Assembly: GCA_963691655.1 (NCBI GenBank)
Contig: CAVNUY010000004.1
Coordinates: forward strand, 434,001 to 498,000
Reading direction: 5' to 3'
DNA length: 64,000 nucleotides
Origin: Toxonevra muliebris
Lineage: Eukaryota; Arthropoda; Insecta; Diptera; Pallopteridae
Of the stretch, positions 22,300 to 33,858 are shown in pieces; the first letter of the stretch is position 1; every line of letters begins with the position of its first letter. The notes under the pieces are model-generated. The model ran no database searches. It was not told the DNA's origin and was given only the letters and a program-made list of their open reading frames with translations. Made by a program: the position numbers and the translations under genes.

Positions 22300-23296
22300 A
22301 AAAAAATTTTTAAATTTATTTTTTGCACCGAAACCAAATATTTAACTCACTAAAATTTACGCACCCTTTGAATATTTTTCTCGCTTTTTTTTTACTAGTA
22401 AACTGCGCATTGCGAGTAGCGACACAAATTTAATTTTTTCCCCACTTTGAAATTGGCAGCATTTTCCAACTATTCTTTGATTCCAAACTTTGTTTACAAA
22501 AGCAAAAAAAAATTATGGGGTTTCCTTGATTTTATTTTTTTAAATCGAATTTATTCATTAAATATGGTTTATTGTCTTTCATGTTAACGTATTTTTAGCC
22601 TTTTATTTTGATATTTTTACTTTTGGTTTTACTTTTCTGGGATTTATCCAGGGCCTAAAAATTTTCTGGGTCCATTTACTAATTTGATAATTTCTTCTTT
22701 ACCGTTCGACAAAAGTTCTTAATCCATATAATTTACAAAGTAGACAAGCTAGGGCTGAAATAGCTTTTAGCATATATATTTTGAATCGTTCATTACGAAT
22801 CTGCAGTCCGTTTTTCGCTATCAGGTTTGATTTTTGGCATATTTGAACTTGCAAATTGTGAAAAAGTCTGACCACTTAAATGGATTTCAGCACATTTTTG
22901 ACCCAAATTTGAAATTTATAGTATTTTTCCTAAATATAAAAAAAAATAAAAATTTGTTTCCTTGAGCCACTTCCAGTCAATTTACACCACAAATTGTCTT
23001 TTTATTAGAAAAAACGCAATAAATGCCTAAAAACATATGTTGCCTTCTTTAATCAAAAACATTACCGATATTTGAAAACAAATGCATTAGTTTCGAATCT
23101 TATTCTAAAAGCATTTTGTTTAAGCAAAGAAAATTTTTGAATTTAAGTTTTAGCGAAACATTTTCGGAGATAAGTAACTTTGATGACGTGAAACTGAAGG
23201 CTATAGGTCTCATGTACCGATTGTAGTTAATTGAGTGCACGCCAATGTTTTTTTCATATTCTTGTTCGCCTTTGAATATAGAATATAATTGAATTA
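22300..23296. other. Intronic stretch, no gene seen
   Basis: AT-rich. No recognisable coding region. Confidence 0.5.
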
Positions 23297-24588
23297 AAAA
23301 AAAACAATGGATGCGTGCAAGGCACGCAAGATATGTGAAGAGTAAATAGTTAAGCCAACTGCATGCCGTATACATAAGCTCATATATGTATAGCCATATA
23401 TAGGGATTTGATGTATAATCTATATGCTTAGGTAAATAATTCAAATTAAAACAATTCTTTTATAAACTTAAAAATGTATTAGATATCATTATCTTTTATA
23501 TATAATAGCCCAATACACCATAAATTGCAAATGGTCTTGCATCATTGCAAATGCAAATTTTTATCCCATATCGCATATATTTGTTGTTGTGATAACAGAA
23601 ATATTTTGCAATTGCACCAAATTGTGAATTGGGCTGATATGTTGTAGTTGTATTTTTTTCTTTACTCAATGCATCGGGCACTATATGATCGCATATACTG
23701 AGCTGCATTTGCATCCTTTTTTCCGTGCTTTAAGTTTTACTTCCTGTTGATTTGAAATTTTATTAGATGTGAAAATTTTACATAACGTCGCCTGAGAATT
23801 GATTTGGCGTATAGGTATATGAATTTGTACACACATACTTTGTGCTTTCCGCATTTAATCTTAAAAAGGCAACAGGGGTGACCAGTCACCCCACTACTTC
23901 TTAAAAGCACCGCGCAGAGAGTTGCCTTAACTGTATTTAATAAAAATAAGAAACAATGTATTTTTATTGAAGTAAATACGTGATTTTATAATATATTAGT
24001 TTGATTTTTTCTGTTTAACATTTTTGCTATTTACATAGATAAAAAAAGTGTTGCCTTTCTAAAGTTAATGTACAAAGCAAAATCTTCATAATGCCGTGGT
24101 TTGCTTTCATTATCACTACATTTTTTTATACATTTATTGAAACCTAGATTCCTTATTACTTATCATTTTGTATTGTTTTTATATTTTAAAAAATATTTAA
24201 TTTTAATGCAATCTAACTAACCGAATGCAAAACCTATCAAACGGGGACTTCTCTGCTTGTATGGTATAGTCGATCTCCACACGTTTAACACCAACAAATA
24301 ATTCTGCCACGAATAAATGTACACACACATTTTGTTTTCGTATGCACATATATGTGTGAGTAAATTGATCGAAACATAAACAAACAAACTCCGCTCGTAT
24401 TTTAATTTCTCCCTCTCTTCTTCTCCTTGTTGTTTAGAGTAGCACAGTCATGCCGCGCAGTAGTGTGAGCGAGAGGGGAACTGGACGTTACAGTTATCTT
24501 ACATCTTACGATACAGTTATTCTTACATTTTACACATTTGAAATTTTGCCCATACCGTGTGCTAAAATGTTTACACATCAAAAATTTG
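23297..24588 (+). repeat. 1.3-kb dispersed repeat, copy 1
   Basis: Closely similar to 37652-38901, same orientation, from CAATG-ATGCGTGCAAGGCA to TTTACACATCAAAAAT. This copy has about 60 extra bases near 24513-24571 and a degraded right arm of the embedded hairpin at 23786. It is noncoding as far as I can see. It could be a solo LTR or a non-autonomous DNA element; I cannot decide. Confidence 0.75.
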
Positions 24589-24930
24589 GTGCTATATAGT
24601 TATTAAAATTTACATTATTTATTTAAATTGATTTTTTTACGTATAATTTACATTAGTCGCTTAAATTTATTCTCTTCTATGCTTATATCCTTTCTGAATA
24701 CTTCAGCAAAAAAATTATAAACTTTTATTCAACCGTAAAAAAGAAACTAGCAATTTATTAAATAGACCCAGCAAATTTGTAGCTCCTATAACTTTTAAAC
24801 TGAGTCGTATTTTTAGAAAATTTTGAATTGTATCTCTTCTATTATTAGACCTTTCCATTGATATATAACACGATAACAAATTCTGAGTTCCCGTAATTTT
24901 GGGTGATTAGAAAAAGCCTTACTCTATGTA

Positions 24931-26099
24931 TATTAATTGTGTTGTTCTATCCATTCGTTAGCATAAAACATCAAAGTAAAACAAACAGTTAAGACTTCAA
25001 CAAACAAAATTAATTTTAACCTCCCAATTAGCAGATAATATTAATATGGTTTAATAATTTTTATTTACTTTTGGGTTTTAATTATTTTGTTCATTTTCAG
25101 TTTATTTTATATCTCCATTCATAGTATATTAGACTACATGCAAAATGTCTTAAGTAAATTAAAATTAATCGCCTAGAACGAACTTGAATCGACAGCTGTA
25201 CAAAAAAAAATGCAGTAATTCACAATAAAAAAAAAAATAATCGAAACAAAAACAATGCTTCAGTTTAAGTTCAATTCAAAAAAGAAACAGGCAATTAAAA
25301 TATTAAATTTTGTTGTACTTGTTTTCAAGTTTAACTAAATAATAATAAAAAATTAAAAACAAACAGCAAAATAAAAGAAGATATATAAAACCTATTTTAT
25401 TTTACCTTTTAGTTTTACTACAAAATTTAAGTAAAAAAAGGCCTTTTGACAATTATTTGTCCTTTTAAAAAAAAGGTACTACATTATTAATTAAAATCAA
25501 TACGAAATTTGAGAAAATTTAAACTTTAAGTTGAACAAAACTGACACTTTATTTCATAAGCCTTGTTTTGAATACAACAAGAATTCAAGAAAATGAAAGA
25601 GAGTGTTAAATTTACCACCACCTCCACAGTTAAAGGTTTAGCAAGTATATCCTAAATATCCAGGGATTGGGATTTGATTTCAGGGGGGCTACTCTTTATT
25701 GTAATATCTGAGTATTCGGCATAATTGATATATTAGCAAAATTTTTAACATAGCTTTGCATTAACAATATTTTAAGATTTTGACATTGAAAGACATTGAA
25801 AAGACGTTTCCAGTTTGATAATTACAGTTTTGATTTTTCTATATCTCCCTCCTTCTCAGTTGTGTCCAGGTTATACATTATACCTTCTATACCACAGAAT
25901 GATTACTAACCATCAAACTGAGTGGCTGTATTTTTTCTAGTTAGATTTTCCCCCTTTAGGTTTGGGACCTACGACGGGAGTGATTACTTGTTTCCTTGCC
26001 AAATCGCTAACAATCTCATTTCTCTTTTCCTTTTTAAAATATTGAGTTTTATCAAGCGATCTCATATAGTCTTATAAGTTCTCAAAACGTTGCATCCTG
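24931..26099. other. Intronic stretch, no gene seen
   Basis: AT-rich with long A runs around 25205-25260. Nothing assignable. Confidence 0.5.
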
Positions 26100-26600
26100 C
26101 AAAATCCCAATCCAACGGTGGGGGTATTATCTGCCCTGGCCTATATTACTGCCTGCTGTATACTAGGAAGCTTACTCAGTAGCTAGTGATATTTAATCCT
26201 AGGAGCAAAGATCCACTAAGCCTAGCACCAACCACGCTGCCCATTTTATCCAAAGTGCACATAAGAAGCCTTCTCACCACAGTCAACGCAAGTCAAAAAC
26301 ATTCAAAACCCAAAAGTAGGCAGCAAATCATATGTAGACCAAATAAACAAATGGCAAACAACTCATCACATAGCCTTCATCAACTTCATTTGCAGTTTTG
26401 ACCATCAATTCATCTGGGATGCCCTCATAAAAAGCAGCTTAGTTCCTAAACTGATTCAGTTGATTGTAGCACAATGGCAAACTCTTTGAACTGTTCAAGT
26501 CTAAGACAAGCACTCGTCAAGGTTGTCTACTGTCCCAGTGCACACATATTTTCAGGACAAAACCAAACCAATCTCAAACGATAGTATTTGACCTCAGTAA
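26100..26600 (+). pseudogene. Short reverse transcriptase relic
   Basis: At about 26355-26465 one frame reads HHIAFINFICSFDHQFIWDA then LIKSSLVPKLIQLI, matching the palm motif AFIDF-KAFDS and its following helix. Slightly downstream, in another frame, FELFKSKTSTRQGCLLS matches the V(R)QGCxLSP motif. The upstream part to 26100 is weaker. The RQGC form suggests an RTE/R4-type rather than a LOA-type element (inference). Frameshifts are frequent and both ends are undefined. Confidence 0.5.
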
Positions 26601-26994
26601 CAAAACCCCCAATCCCTTTTTGCTCCACTACGTCACAATTTTTTTTTACAGTGTTTTGAAATTTTTATTTTTTGGTCAAAAACCGAATCAAACATTGAGA
26701 AAAATCATATAAAAAATGTTATTTAAGGTTCTTGTCTTCGGCGACCTCTATTAAATTTTTTAAGGAATATCTCCTTAGAACATTTTAACCCTCTAACTCG
26801 CACAAGAATGGGCCATTTTGGTCCTTTTTCTTAAAAACTCTTTAAAAGCCAGGTTTAAGGGGAGGTGAAAGGTTAAATCATTCCACAAAAATATTCTCCA
26901 GAAAATTTCACTAAGGGTCACATAACATAAAGAAACACATAAAAAACGAATTAAGTATTAAGAAACTTATTTGTAAGCATATATTGCAACGTGC

Positions 26995-27466
26995 GATATT
27001 AAGTATGACTAGAAATATCCTTGTAATATGTCCTGTAAGTATGGAACGTTGAAACCTTTGGCAGCAGAAAATCATTTAATGATATTGTAACGGTGCGGTA
27101 CACGGTAATTTGCTATAATTATATGATACTGTATAAGTTACATCAAGGCGGCATAGCTGACAACTTCAAAATTTATGATTTTTGAGTAATTTTATTCGAA
27201 AGTGTAATTAAAAGTCTCGTGAATCTTTATTTCGCAGAAGTCAAATTTGATAGTGATGATGATTGTAGTATGGACTTTACATATAAATAATGTTGCAATA
27301 TAAGGGGCCGTCCATAAATTACGTGATACTCTAGGGGGTGTGGGTGCGGGGTTGGACTACCGCACCATTACAATATCATTAAATGATTCTCTGCTGCCAA
27401 AGGTTTCTACGTTCCATCTTACTGCACATATTACAAGGATATTACGAATCATACTTAATGGCCTTT
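26995..27466. mobile_element. Inverted-repeat MITE-like element
   Basis: About 26995-27110 and the reverse complement of about 27352-27466 match (ATATCCTTGTAATATGT, CTTTGGCAGCAGA-AATCATT, AATGATATTGTAA-GGTGCGG) around a 240-base centre. It is noncoding and the termini are not resolved. Confidence 0.65.
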
Positions 27467-27661
27467 ATTATGAACTGCGTCCGATCTCCGACTGTAGTCG
27501 AATGCCCTGATCGAATGAATTTGAGTTTGGTATTATAACGTGCTTTCGACAGAGAATATCGTTATTGTGAGTTTCGCTCATTTTGGCTTGTTCACGATAG
27601 CATATTTCTATCAGCTGATTGTCATTTTGAAAAATAAATAAGATTTGTTTAAAAATTAAGT

Positions 27662-28142
27662 AGAAAAAATGTAAATAAAAAAATTTTTTTAATGTACCAC
27701 GTTTTTAAAACGGACTAAAAAGTATAAAATAATTTCTTCATGCCCCATACATATTTATAACACCATCCAGATTCATAACCACATACAGATTGTCTTGAAA
27801 ATATCTAATTATGAATTTTAGTAGGTCTGAAAATATTTGCATAATTTAAAACGAAAAGCGTGGGACGCTTATTGATAGAGATAAAATTGGTAGCGACTTA
27901 AGTGAACTATTCATCTATCAATTTCATATTGCATGCGACCCACGTTTTTTGTTTTAAATCATGCAAATATTTTCAGACCTACTAAAATTCATAATTACAT
28001 ATTTTCAAGACAATCTGTATGGGGTTATGAATCTGTATGGTGTTATAAATATGTATGGGGCAAGAAGAAATTATTTTATACTTTTTAGTCCGTTTTAAAA
28101 ACGTGGTATATTAAAATTTTTTTTATTTAAATGTGTAAAATT
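27662..28142. mobile_element. Palindromic fold-back core (about 200-bp arms)
   Basis: The arms share ACGTTTTTAAAACGGACTAA, TGCCCCATACA and AATTTTAGTAGGTCTGAAAA in inverted orientation around a centre near 27910. GCGTGGGACGCTTAT and ATGCGACCCACG lie near the centre. A partial copy is at 7033-7321. No frame. Confidence 0.75.
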
Positions 28143-29337
28143 TTTTACTGCCAATTCAATAACTAGATAGGGCAAAGCCCTGATAAATTTTCCGTGTTGC
28201 ACTGTTCAAAGAGTATAGACTACAAGGAGGTCGCAATTCGCTCTTAAGCTTTTTGGAACGTAAAAAGCTAGAAACCATTTATGAGGTGCCATACCGATGA
28301 AGCCAACGCAACGGTTGGCAACCGCTCCACCGAACAAAAAGGTATGAATGGATGGGTTGGCGGTGTTTGATAGAACAAATATGCAGTATTTTCTATATTC
28401 TTTATATACAAATATGCAAACGTTTTGTTTTGATTTTATGTATTTTGATTGATTTCTTTTTTGTTATGCACATGCATGTAGATACTGTTGAATATATTTT
28501 TCTGCTTTAATTTTATGAAATTCAATAAATTCATAAACAATGAATAAATGAAAACTTACAAAAAATTATTATTATCTTTGCGTTTTATTACATGGGAGAA
28601 AAAAAGGCAATCCAAAAACGCGCATAGATTTTAATTTAAAATTTTTTGTTTGAACATTTTAAATTTCATACTTTTTTTAATTTTGCTTTCTTTGTTTACA
28701 ATTTCAATTTCTTTGTTTACATTATTTTTCAAATGTAAAATAACTACACTCATGTAGTTTCTCACATGACATCTCATATTTTTAGCATGAAAAAAAAATG
28801 TTAAATGCTTTGGTCCATACGATTTCACATCGCATCTCATATTTTTAACATGATTTATTCTTATCAAAATGTTAATTTTTCTTATCACTGTTAAATCTAT
28901 CGACGTCTCTGCCGTGGCCATACGATTTTAATTTCAAAATCGCTGTAATGATTTATTCGGGTAAACAACAAGAACACAAAACTCTTCTTCTTATTTTAAC
29001 ATGAGGAGCACTGTTTATTCTTTTGTACATGTTAAATTTCATATATCGCTACTACGATAACATGTAAACAAGGAATTTCTGTAATTATTTCTTATGTTTT
29101 ATTATTTTCATTATTATTAACAACAAATGTATTTATTTAAGAAAAAATGTAAATACTTTACTACCGATGTACATGTATATAAATATAATATAAAAATCTA
29201 CATATGAGGTGCAATGTTAATTTTTCTCACAATGTTCATTTTTAAATTGCTAACTTAATTGCTAAACTTCGTCAACTATCGGGAAAATAACAAAAACACA
29301 CACGATTCATTTTCTTATTTTGCTTCGGTTTTCTGTT
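28143..29337. repeat. Fold-back family internal region
   Basis: About 28205-28385 is the reverse complement of 8640-8790. About 28370 onward resembles 7340 onward. The block TTTTAACATGAGG-GCA, TACATGTTAAATTTCATATA and ACGATAACATGTAAACAA recurs near 7925, 29000 and 31453, so the family has internal repeats. A 96-codon minus-strand frame (28921-28631) is low complexity and not called. Confidence 0.6.
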
Positions 29338-29349
29338 ACAATCTGGTTT

Positions 29350-31344
29350 ACATATAGAGCAGGCAGGTCTACCGAGACAGCTCTGCATGACTTAGTGGGG
29401 AAGATTCAAGGGGCACTAGATGTGAAAGAAGTAGCAGTATGTGCTTTCCTGGATGTAGAAGGAGCTTTCGACAACACCTCGCACGAGGCTGTCAATAACT
29501 CTCTAAGGCGAAGAGGAGTAGATAACACAACATCTAGATGGATGTCAGAAATGCTCTCCTCTAGAACAGCTGAGATGGAAACAGGGCTAGGTACCATATC
29601 AGTCAGCACAACCAGAGGATGTCCACAGGGAGGAGTATTATCACCTCTAATGTGGAGCCTGGTAGTAGATGAACTTTTAATGAAACTCTCAGAGGCAGGC
29701 ATAGACTGTCAAGGGTATGCGGACGATATAGTCCTCGTAGCCAGAGGGAAATTTGAAGAAACTCTCTGTGACATTATACAAAGAGGGCTAGGTATTACTA
29801 GGAGATGGTGCAGGTCGGTAGGGCTAAATATTAACCCTGCAAAGACCACTATAGTTCCATTTACCAGGAAAAGATCGCTCCCGCGCTGGAAACCGATATC
29901 ACTAGCTGGGGAGATTATTGAACAAAAGCAAGAGGTAAAGTATCTGGGCTTAGTATTAGATAGTAAACTCACATGGAAAGCGCATGTTGAAACAGTGACA
30001 AGTAAAGCCACTCGCGCTCTAATGGTATGCAGAAGGCTAGCAGGGAAAACTTGGGGATGTAAACCAAGTATACTGCGCTGGATGTACACAATGATGGTAA
30101 GGCCAATCATTACATATGGAGCAATAGCGTGGGCAAGGAGAACTCAACTAAAAACAGCAAAAGCTAAATTGGGGAAAGTTCAAAGGTTGGCATGTATCTG
30201 TATAACAGGAGCAATGAGAACATGTCCGACTGCTGCACTAGAGGTACTATTGGAGCTCACTCCATTACACCTCGTGATAGAGAATGCCTCCAAGGCAGCA
30301 ATCGTAAGAGGAACAAGAAATAAAAGGTTGACGAGGAGATCTATAGGGCTTGGAGACCGAGATAACCCGGCGAAAGACAACTATCTCTTGGACTGTCCCC
30401 AGGACAGAATGGACAAACAGTATAGTTTTGAGAAACACTTCGTTGCAAAACTTAGTAGCAAGAACGAATGGGAGGGTGTAGAGTATAACTACACACTCAA
30501 AGAACACACGATTAAGTGGTATACAGATGGGTCACGTACCGAGGATGGAACTGGGGCAGGAGTATTTGGGCCAAGAATCAGACACTCTGAGCCGATGGGG
30601 AAGTATCCTAGCATCTTCCAAGCTGAAATTCATGCAATTAGCACATGTGTGCAACTCAACCTGGATAGACAGTACAAACGGCAAGATATCGCTATCATGT
30701 CGGACAGCCAAGCAGCCATTCGAGCATTATGCTCCTTTGAGATCACCTCTAAGTTGGTGTGGGACTGTTTGAGCAAGCTCAATCAACTGGGCAATGACAA
30801 CAAAGTCGCTCTATGTTGGGTCCCTGGCCACGCAGGAATTGAGGGTAATGAGCAGGCAGACGAGCTTGCAAGAAAGGGGGCAGCAACCACTTTCGTGGGA
30901 CCTGAACCCTTCTGTGGAATAGGAGATAGCGTAATCAGGGAATTACTCAGGCAAGAAGAGAGGAACAAGAGGCAAGAACTCTTTACCAATCTTACGGGAC
31001 TGAGGCAATCCAAAGCGCTTTTAGGTAATTATAATAAGAGTAGATACGCATTCTGCATTGGTCTCAACAAAAACAGTTTGCGCATATTAGCTGGTATTCT
31101 GACTGGGCATTGCGGGCTCAGAGAACACCTTTGTAAGATAGGGGTTGAGCAAAGCTCAATTTGTAGGTTTTGTAATGAGGAAGACGAATCATCAGAACAT
31201 ATTTTAGCTCAATGTGGAGCACTGATCCACAAAAGAAGGAAATGTCTGGGCATGCACCAAGTGCCCAGTACCGAACTGGCATCCATAGATCCGGGCGCAA
31301 TACTCAAATTCTTGAGGGAGACTGGACTGGATGAGGTACTCTAG
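29350..31344 (+). CDS. Reverse transcriptase-RNase H, 5'-truncated but uninterrupted
   Basis: One frame runs 665 codons to TAG 31342-31344 with no stop or shift. The frame extends about 10 codons left into flanking DNA, so no native start exists. Order: RT palm FLDVEGAFD, GCPQGGVLSP, catalytic YADDIVL (about 29717), thumb LNINPAKTTIVPFTRK and VKYLGLVLD; then RNase H with YTDGSRTEDGTGAG, FQAEIHAI, MSDSQAAIRAL and WVPGHAGIEGNEQADELA, so all four blocks are intact; then a C-terminal C-x2-C...H-x4-C knuckle, CRFCNEEDESSEHILAQC. The endonuclease and early RT fingers are absent, so it is not autonomous. The intact frame implies a recent insertion. The RNase H places it with LOA/I-type rather than Jockey proper. 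Confidence 0.9.
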   Translation, partial: TYRAGRSTETALHDLVGKIQGALDVKEVAVCAFLDVEGAFDNTSHEAVNNSLRRRGVDNTTSRWMSEMLSSRTAEMETGLGTISVSTTRGCPQGGVLSPLMWSLVVDELLMKLSEAGIDCQGYADDIVLVARGKFEETLCDIIQRGLGITRRWCRSVGLNINPAKTTIVPFTRKRSLPRWKPISLAGEIIEQKQEVKYLGLVLDSKLTWKAHVETVTSKATRALMVCRRLAGKTWGCKPSILRWMYTMMVRPIITYGAIAWARRTQLKTAKAKLGKVQRLACICITGAMRTCPTAALEVLLELTPLHLVIENASKAAIVRGTRNKRLTRRSIGLGDRDNPAKDNYLLDCPQDRMDKQYSFEKHFVAKLSSKNEWEGVEYNYTLKEHTIKWYTDGSRTEDGTGAGVFGPRIRHSEPMGKYPSIFQAEIHAISTCVQLNLDRQYKRQDIAIMSDSQAAIRALCSFEITSKLVWDCLSKLNQLGNDNKVALCWVPGHAGIEGNEQADELARKGAATTFVGPEPFCGIGDSVIRELLRQEERNKRQELFTNLTGLRQSKALLGNYNKSRYAFCIGLNKNSLRILAGILTGHCGLREHLCKIGVEQSSICRFCNEEDESSEHILAQCGALIHKRRKCLGMHQVPSTELASIDPGAILKFLRETGLDEVL

Positions 31345-31441
31345 GCAGATTAGACTAGAAAGAAAAGAGGGATGTACAATAGATCTTATAGGTCGCGGTA
31401 CAACGACAGAAACCTCTATAATACAATACAATACAATACAA
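29350..31441 (+). mobile_element. 5'-truncated LOA-like retrotransposon with target duplication
   Basis: The 13-bp repeat TACAATCTGGTTT lies at 29337-29349 and again at 31442-31454, giving both junctions. The 3' end is a run of AATAC units (about 31420-31441), the simple-repeat tail used by some non-LTR clades in place of poly(A). The 5' end starts inside the reverse transcriptase, the usual product of incomplete reverse transcription. It lies in sense orientation within the CaMKII intron, inside the fold-back repeat. Confidence 0.88.
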
Positions 31442-31581
31442 TACAATCTGGTTTTAACATGAGGTGCTATGTTAATTTTTTTGTACATGTTAAATTTCAT
31501 ATATCGCTGCTATGATGACATGTAAACAAACAATTTTTGTATTTATTTTACATATATACATATTAAATTATCCAAACATAC

Positions 31582-31657
31582 CGTCGCCTGAGAATTGATT
31601 TGGCGTATAGGCATAGGAATACTTATACACATACGCCAAATCAATTCTCAGGCGACG
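31582..31657. repeat. Perfect 27-bp inverted-repeat hairpin
   Basis: CGTCGCCTGAGAATTGATTT-GGCGTAT (31582-31608) is exactly inverted at 31631-31657 with a 22-base loop. Diverged relatives are at 38139-38214 (both arms) and 23786-23838 (left arm only). It is a tiny MITE-like unit of 76 bp. Confidence 0.85.
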
Positions 31658-32748
31658 ATACATTTGCACATGCGACGGAATATATATTTGCTTTACTTTT
31701 TTATTTTATTTCTTTTGCAAAAATCATAGCATTTATAATTGATATTGGTAGATAAGTATATTATTTTGAGATCATACAACTTTGGCATCAGAGGCAAAGT
31801 TGTGTATTACAAAAATATAAAACATTTTTCTCTCCACACCAACCCTCCACCTGCTCTCTGTACCTCTGTTTTAGAGGATTTTTGGCAAAAATTTATATAA
31901 AATTGTTCATACAGGCTGAACGGCTTAGAATACTAACATACTTCCTTCGACAAAAATATTTCTCATAAAAAAGTAAAGTGGGCGTCTGAACACCAAAATT
32001 GGTTTTGGGGACATATACTCCGAAAATCTCCCAAAATAGCGGAACTCTGAGCAACTGGAGGATTGGTGTAAAAGCAATCAATTTGGTCTGTTCATAATAA
32101 ACAACTTTGTCTCAGACATCAATAATGTAACACAAACATAAACAATGATCATAAGTTTCGCTGGCAAAATGAAAAATATTCAATTCAATTTGATTGGTCC
32201 TAAACCATTTAGTTCTTTCTTCGTCGCACAAAACTTTTGAGAAAATGTCCTTTGCAATCAGAAGATTTGCTTTCCAACAATGACACAAGTTTCTATAACA
32301 CCACTTTAAAACTGCAAAAAATTTAGAAAAATCGTTTAAAAATTAGTTTTTAGTCCTCAAAAAGCAAAAATAAATAGCAAAATACTTAAATTTTCGACAA
32401 TTATTACTCAGTAAGCAGCTAATAATAAGAGCCAATATCACACGTTGCAATATATGTTTACAAATAAATTTCTTAACACTTAATTTCGTTTCTTATCTGT
32501 TACCTTCAACTCCTAGAGACTACTTATCTTGGGTGGCCTTTAATGAAATTTTCTGAACAATATTTTTGTTGGATGTTTTAACTATTCACCTCCTCTAAAC
32601 CTAGCTTTTAAAGAGTTTTTAAGAAAAGGGCACAAAATGAGCCATATTTGTGGGAGTTAGAGGGTAAAAATGTTTTATTTTTTTCTTCTAAGGCTGTCAA
32701 ATAAGACTATTGTGTATTAGGAAAATTGTGAAATTCTGCAATTAAATT
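31658..32748. other. Intronic stretch, no gene seen
   Basis: Apart from the inverted arm at about 32440-32664 described under the TTAA candidate, nothing recognisable. Confidence 0.5.
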
Positions 32749-33600
32749 TTATCTACGCCTGTAGCATCGACGAAGATCTGAAATCGTTTTTATTTCAATG
32801 TGCAGTAGCTCTAATCGAATTTCTGGCCTAAGACGTACAATAATTTCAATCAGTTTTTGTTCTGGTAAAGGAGTTTTCAAACTATCTGTGGCTGCTAATA
32901 TCCCGTCAAAATATTTTTCAAACGATTCTCCTGATCTTTGTTTTCTGTTACGAAGACTTTCTTTTATTTCGAAATCGCTACGATAATCCTTGAAATTACG
33001 TCGAAGGTCGTCGCAGATATCGAACCAATCTAGAGCATTTACTGAATGGTGGTAACGCCAGTACCATCTTTTTACTTTTCCTTCAAAAAGGACATGAGCA
33101 TTTTGACAAAGAGCAACAAAATTGCCCCTCAAGGATGTCATTGTGAGAGCATTAATGCGATAGATAAATTCGTCAACTGTAATGCTGTCTAACGAGCCAT
33201 CAAAAGTTAGTTTCCAATTGAGAACGATTTTTGAAATTGTGCCAGGTGATAGATTATTAGAATCAGTCTGACCGCGAACGTTTTGATTTGGGTAAATGTT
33301 TCCATTATCATTTACATGATTATTAGCTTCTGGGATATTTGTTTGCATATGCACTGCGTGATTATCACCCGAAGTGTATGGATAATGCGGTTTACCATGC
33401 AAACTTCTTGCACTATTTGTTGGATTATGAATATTTAAATTACGTAGTTGTCTCTGAAGAGACTCATTTACAATTCGGCTTACTATATATTGAAGATCTC
33501 TTCTGTTACTTTTTGGAAATTGGTTATGGATACATCAATTAGTTCTTGCACCTGTCGACCCTGAAAATTATTTGAGTAAGTGTGGTGAGAAGGGTTATAC
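32749..33600 (-). pseudogene. Ty3/gypsy-type gag relic
   Basis: A 217-codon minus-strand frame (33402-32749) contains a capsid-like Retrotrans_gag domain: WKLTFDGSLDSITVDEFIYR, then GKVKRWYWRYH, a WFDICDDLRRNFKDY stretch and RNRKQRSGESFEKYFDGIL, with a final RPEIRLELL. It stops before any zinc knuckle. Upstream (33600-33403) two other frames continue protein-like sequence (VQELIDVSITNFQKV), so the N-terminus is frameshifted. No protease, RT or LTR was found nearby. It is a fragment with no function of its own. Confidence 0.7.
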
Positions 33601-33779
33601 TATCTTGCACCTCTACCACGTCGGTTTGTAGATGCGACATTGGGTGATTGCCACTCCCAAGCTGCACTTGCGGCCATAAAACGAGTTAATGGTCCTTCAG
33701 TACGAACGCTTGTTTTAAGAATCGCACCCTGGAAGATTGCCTGCGATAGATGGACGTTCACCTTCTACATCAAAACTTT

Positions 33780-33858
33780 TTAAAGATTGTGTATCAAAAA
33801 CTAGCCTGCACACGGGACACGTATCATGCTCAATCAACCAATTCGATAAACAACTCTA
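33780..33858 (-). pseudogene. Half RING-finger fragment
   Basis: On the minus strand from about 33855 one frame reads SCLSNWLIEHDTCPVCR, the C-terminal half of a RING-H2 finger as in E3 ubiquitin ligases, followed by about 20 more codons. The first half of the finger is absent: upstream is a stop. Perhaps a captured or retroposed host fragment next to the gag relic. Low confidence because it is short. Confidence 0.3.

Larger units (their letters stand above)
20810..24930. mobile_element. Candidate 4.1-kb element bounded by inverted repeats
   Basis: About 20810-20945 and the reverse complement of about 24775-24930 share roughly 130 bases, from AGTAAG-CTTTTTCTAATCA inward to a TTTAAAAG-TATAGG block. 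No clear target duplication is visible and the interior holds no transposase I can read. The interior includes the TTACTTACGTTTC motif cluster and one copy of a 1.3-kb dispersed repeat. The two arms could instead be independent insertions. Confidence 0.45.
26789..32664. mobile_element. Candidate TTAA-type composite element (5.9 kb)
   Basis: TTAA (26785-26788) is followed by CCCTCTAACTCGCACAAG. The reverse complement of about 32440-32664 matches this arm over roughly 220 bases and ends GGGAGTTAGAGGG, bordered by TAAA, one change from TTAA. CCCT ends with TTAA duplications are typical of piggyBac-type elements, and the same terminal motif bounds 42049-45609. The interior is a patchwork of other insertions with no piggyBac transposase. 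Two separate inverted insertions remain possible. Confidence 0.45.

Noticed and set aside
28631..28921. 96-codon minus-strand frame with repeated KNMRC text
   Set aside because: It reflects internal DNA repeats of the fold-back family rather than a protein.
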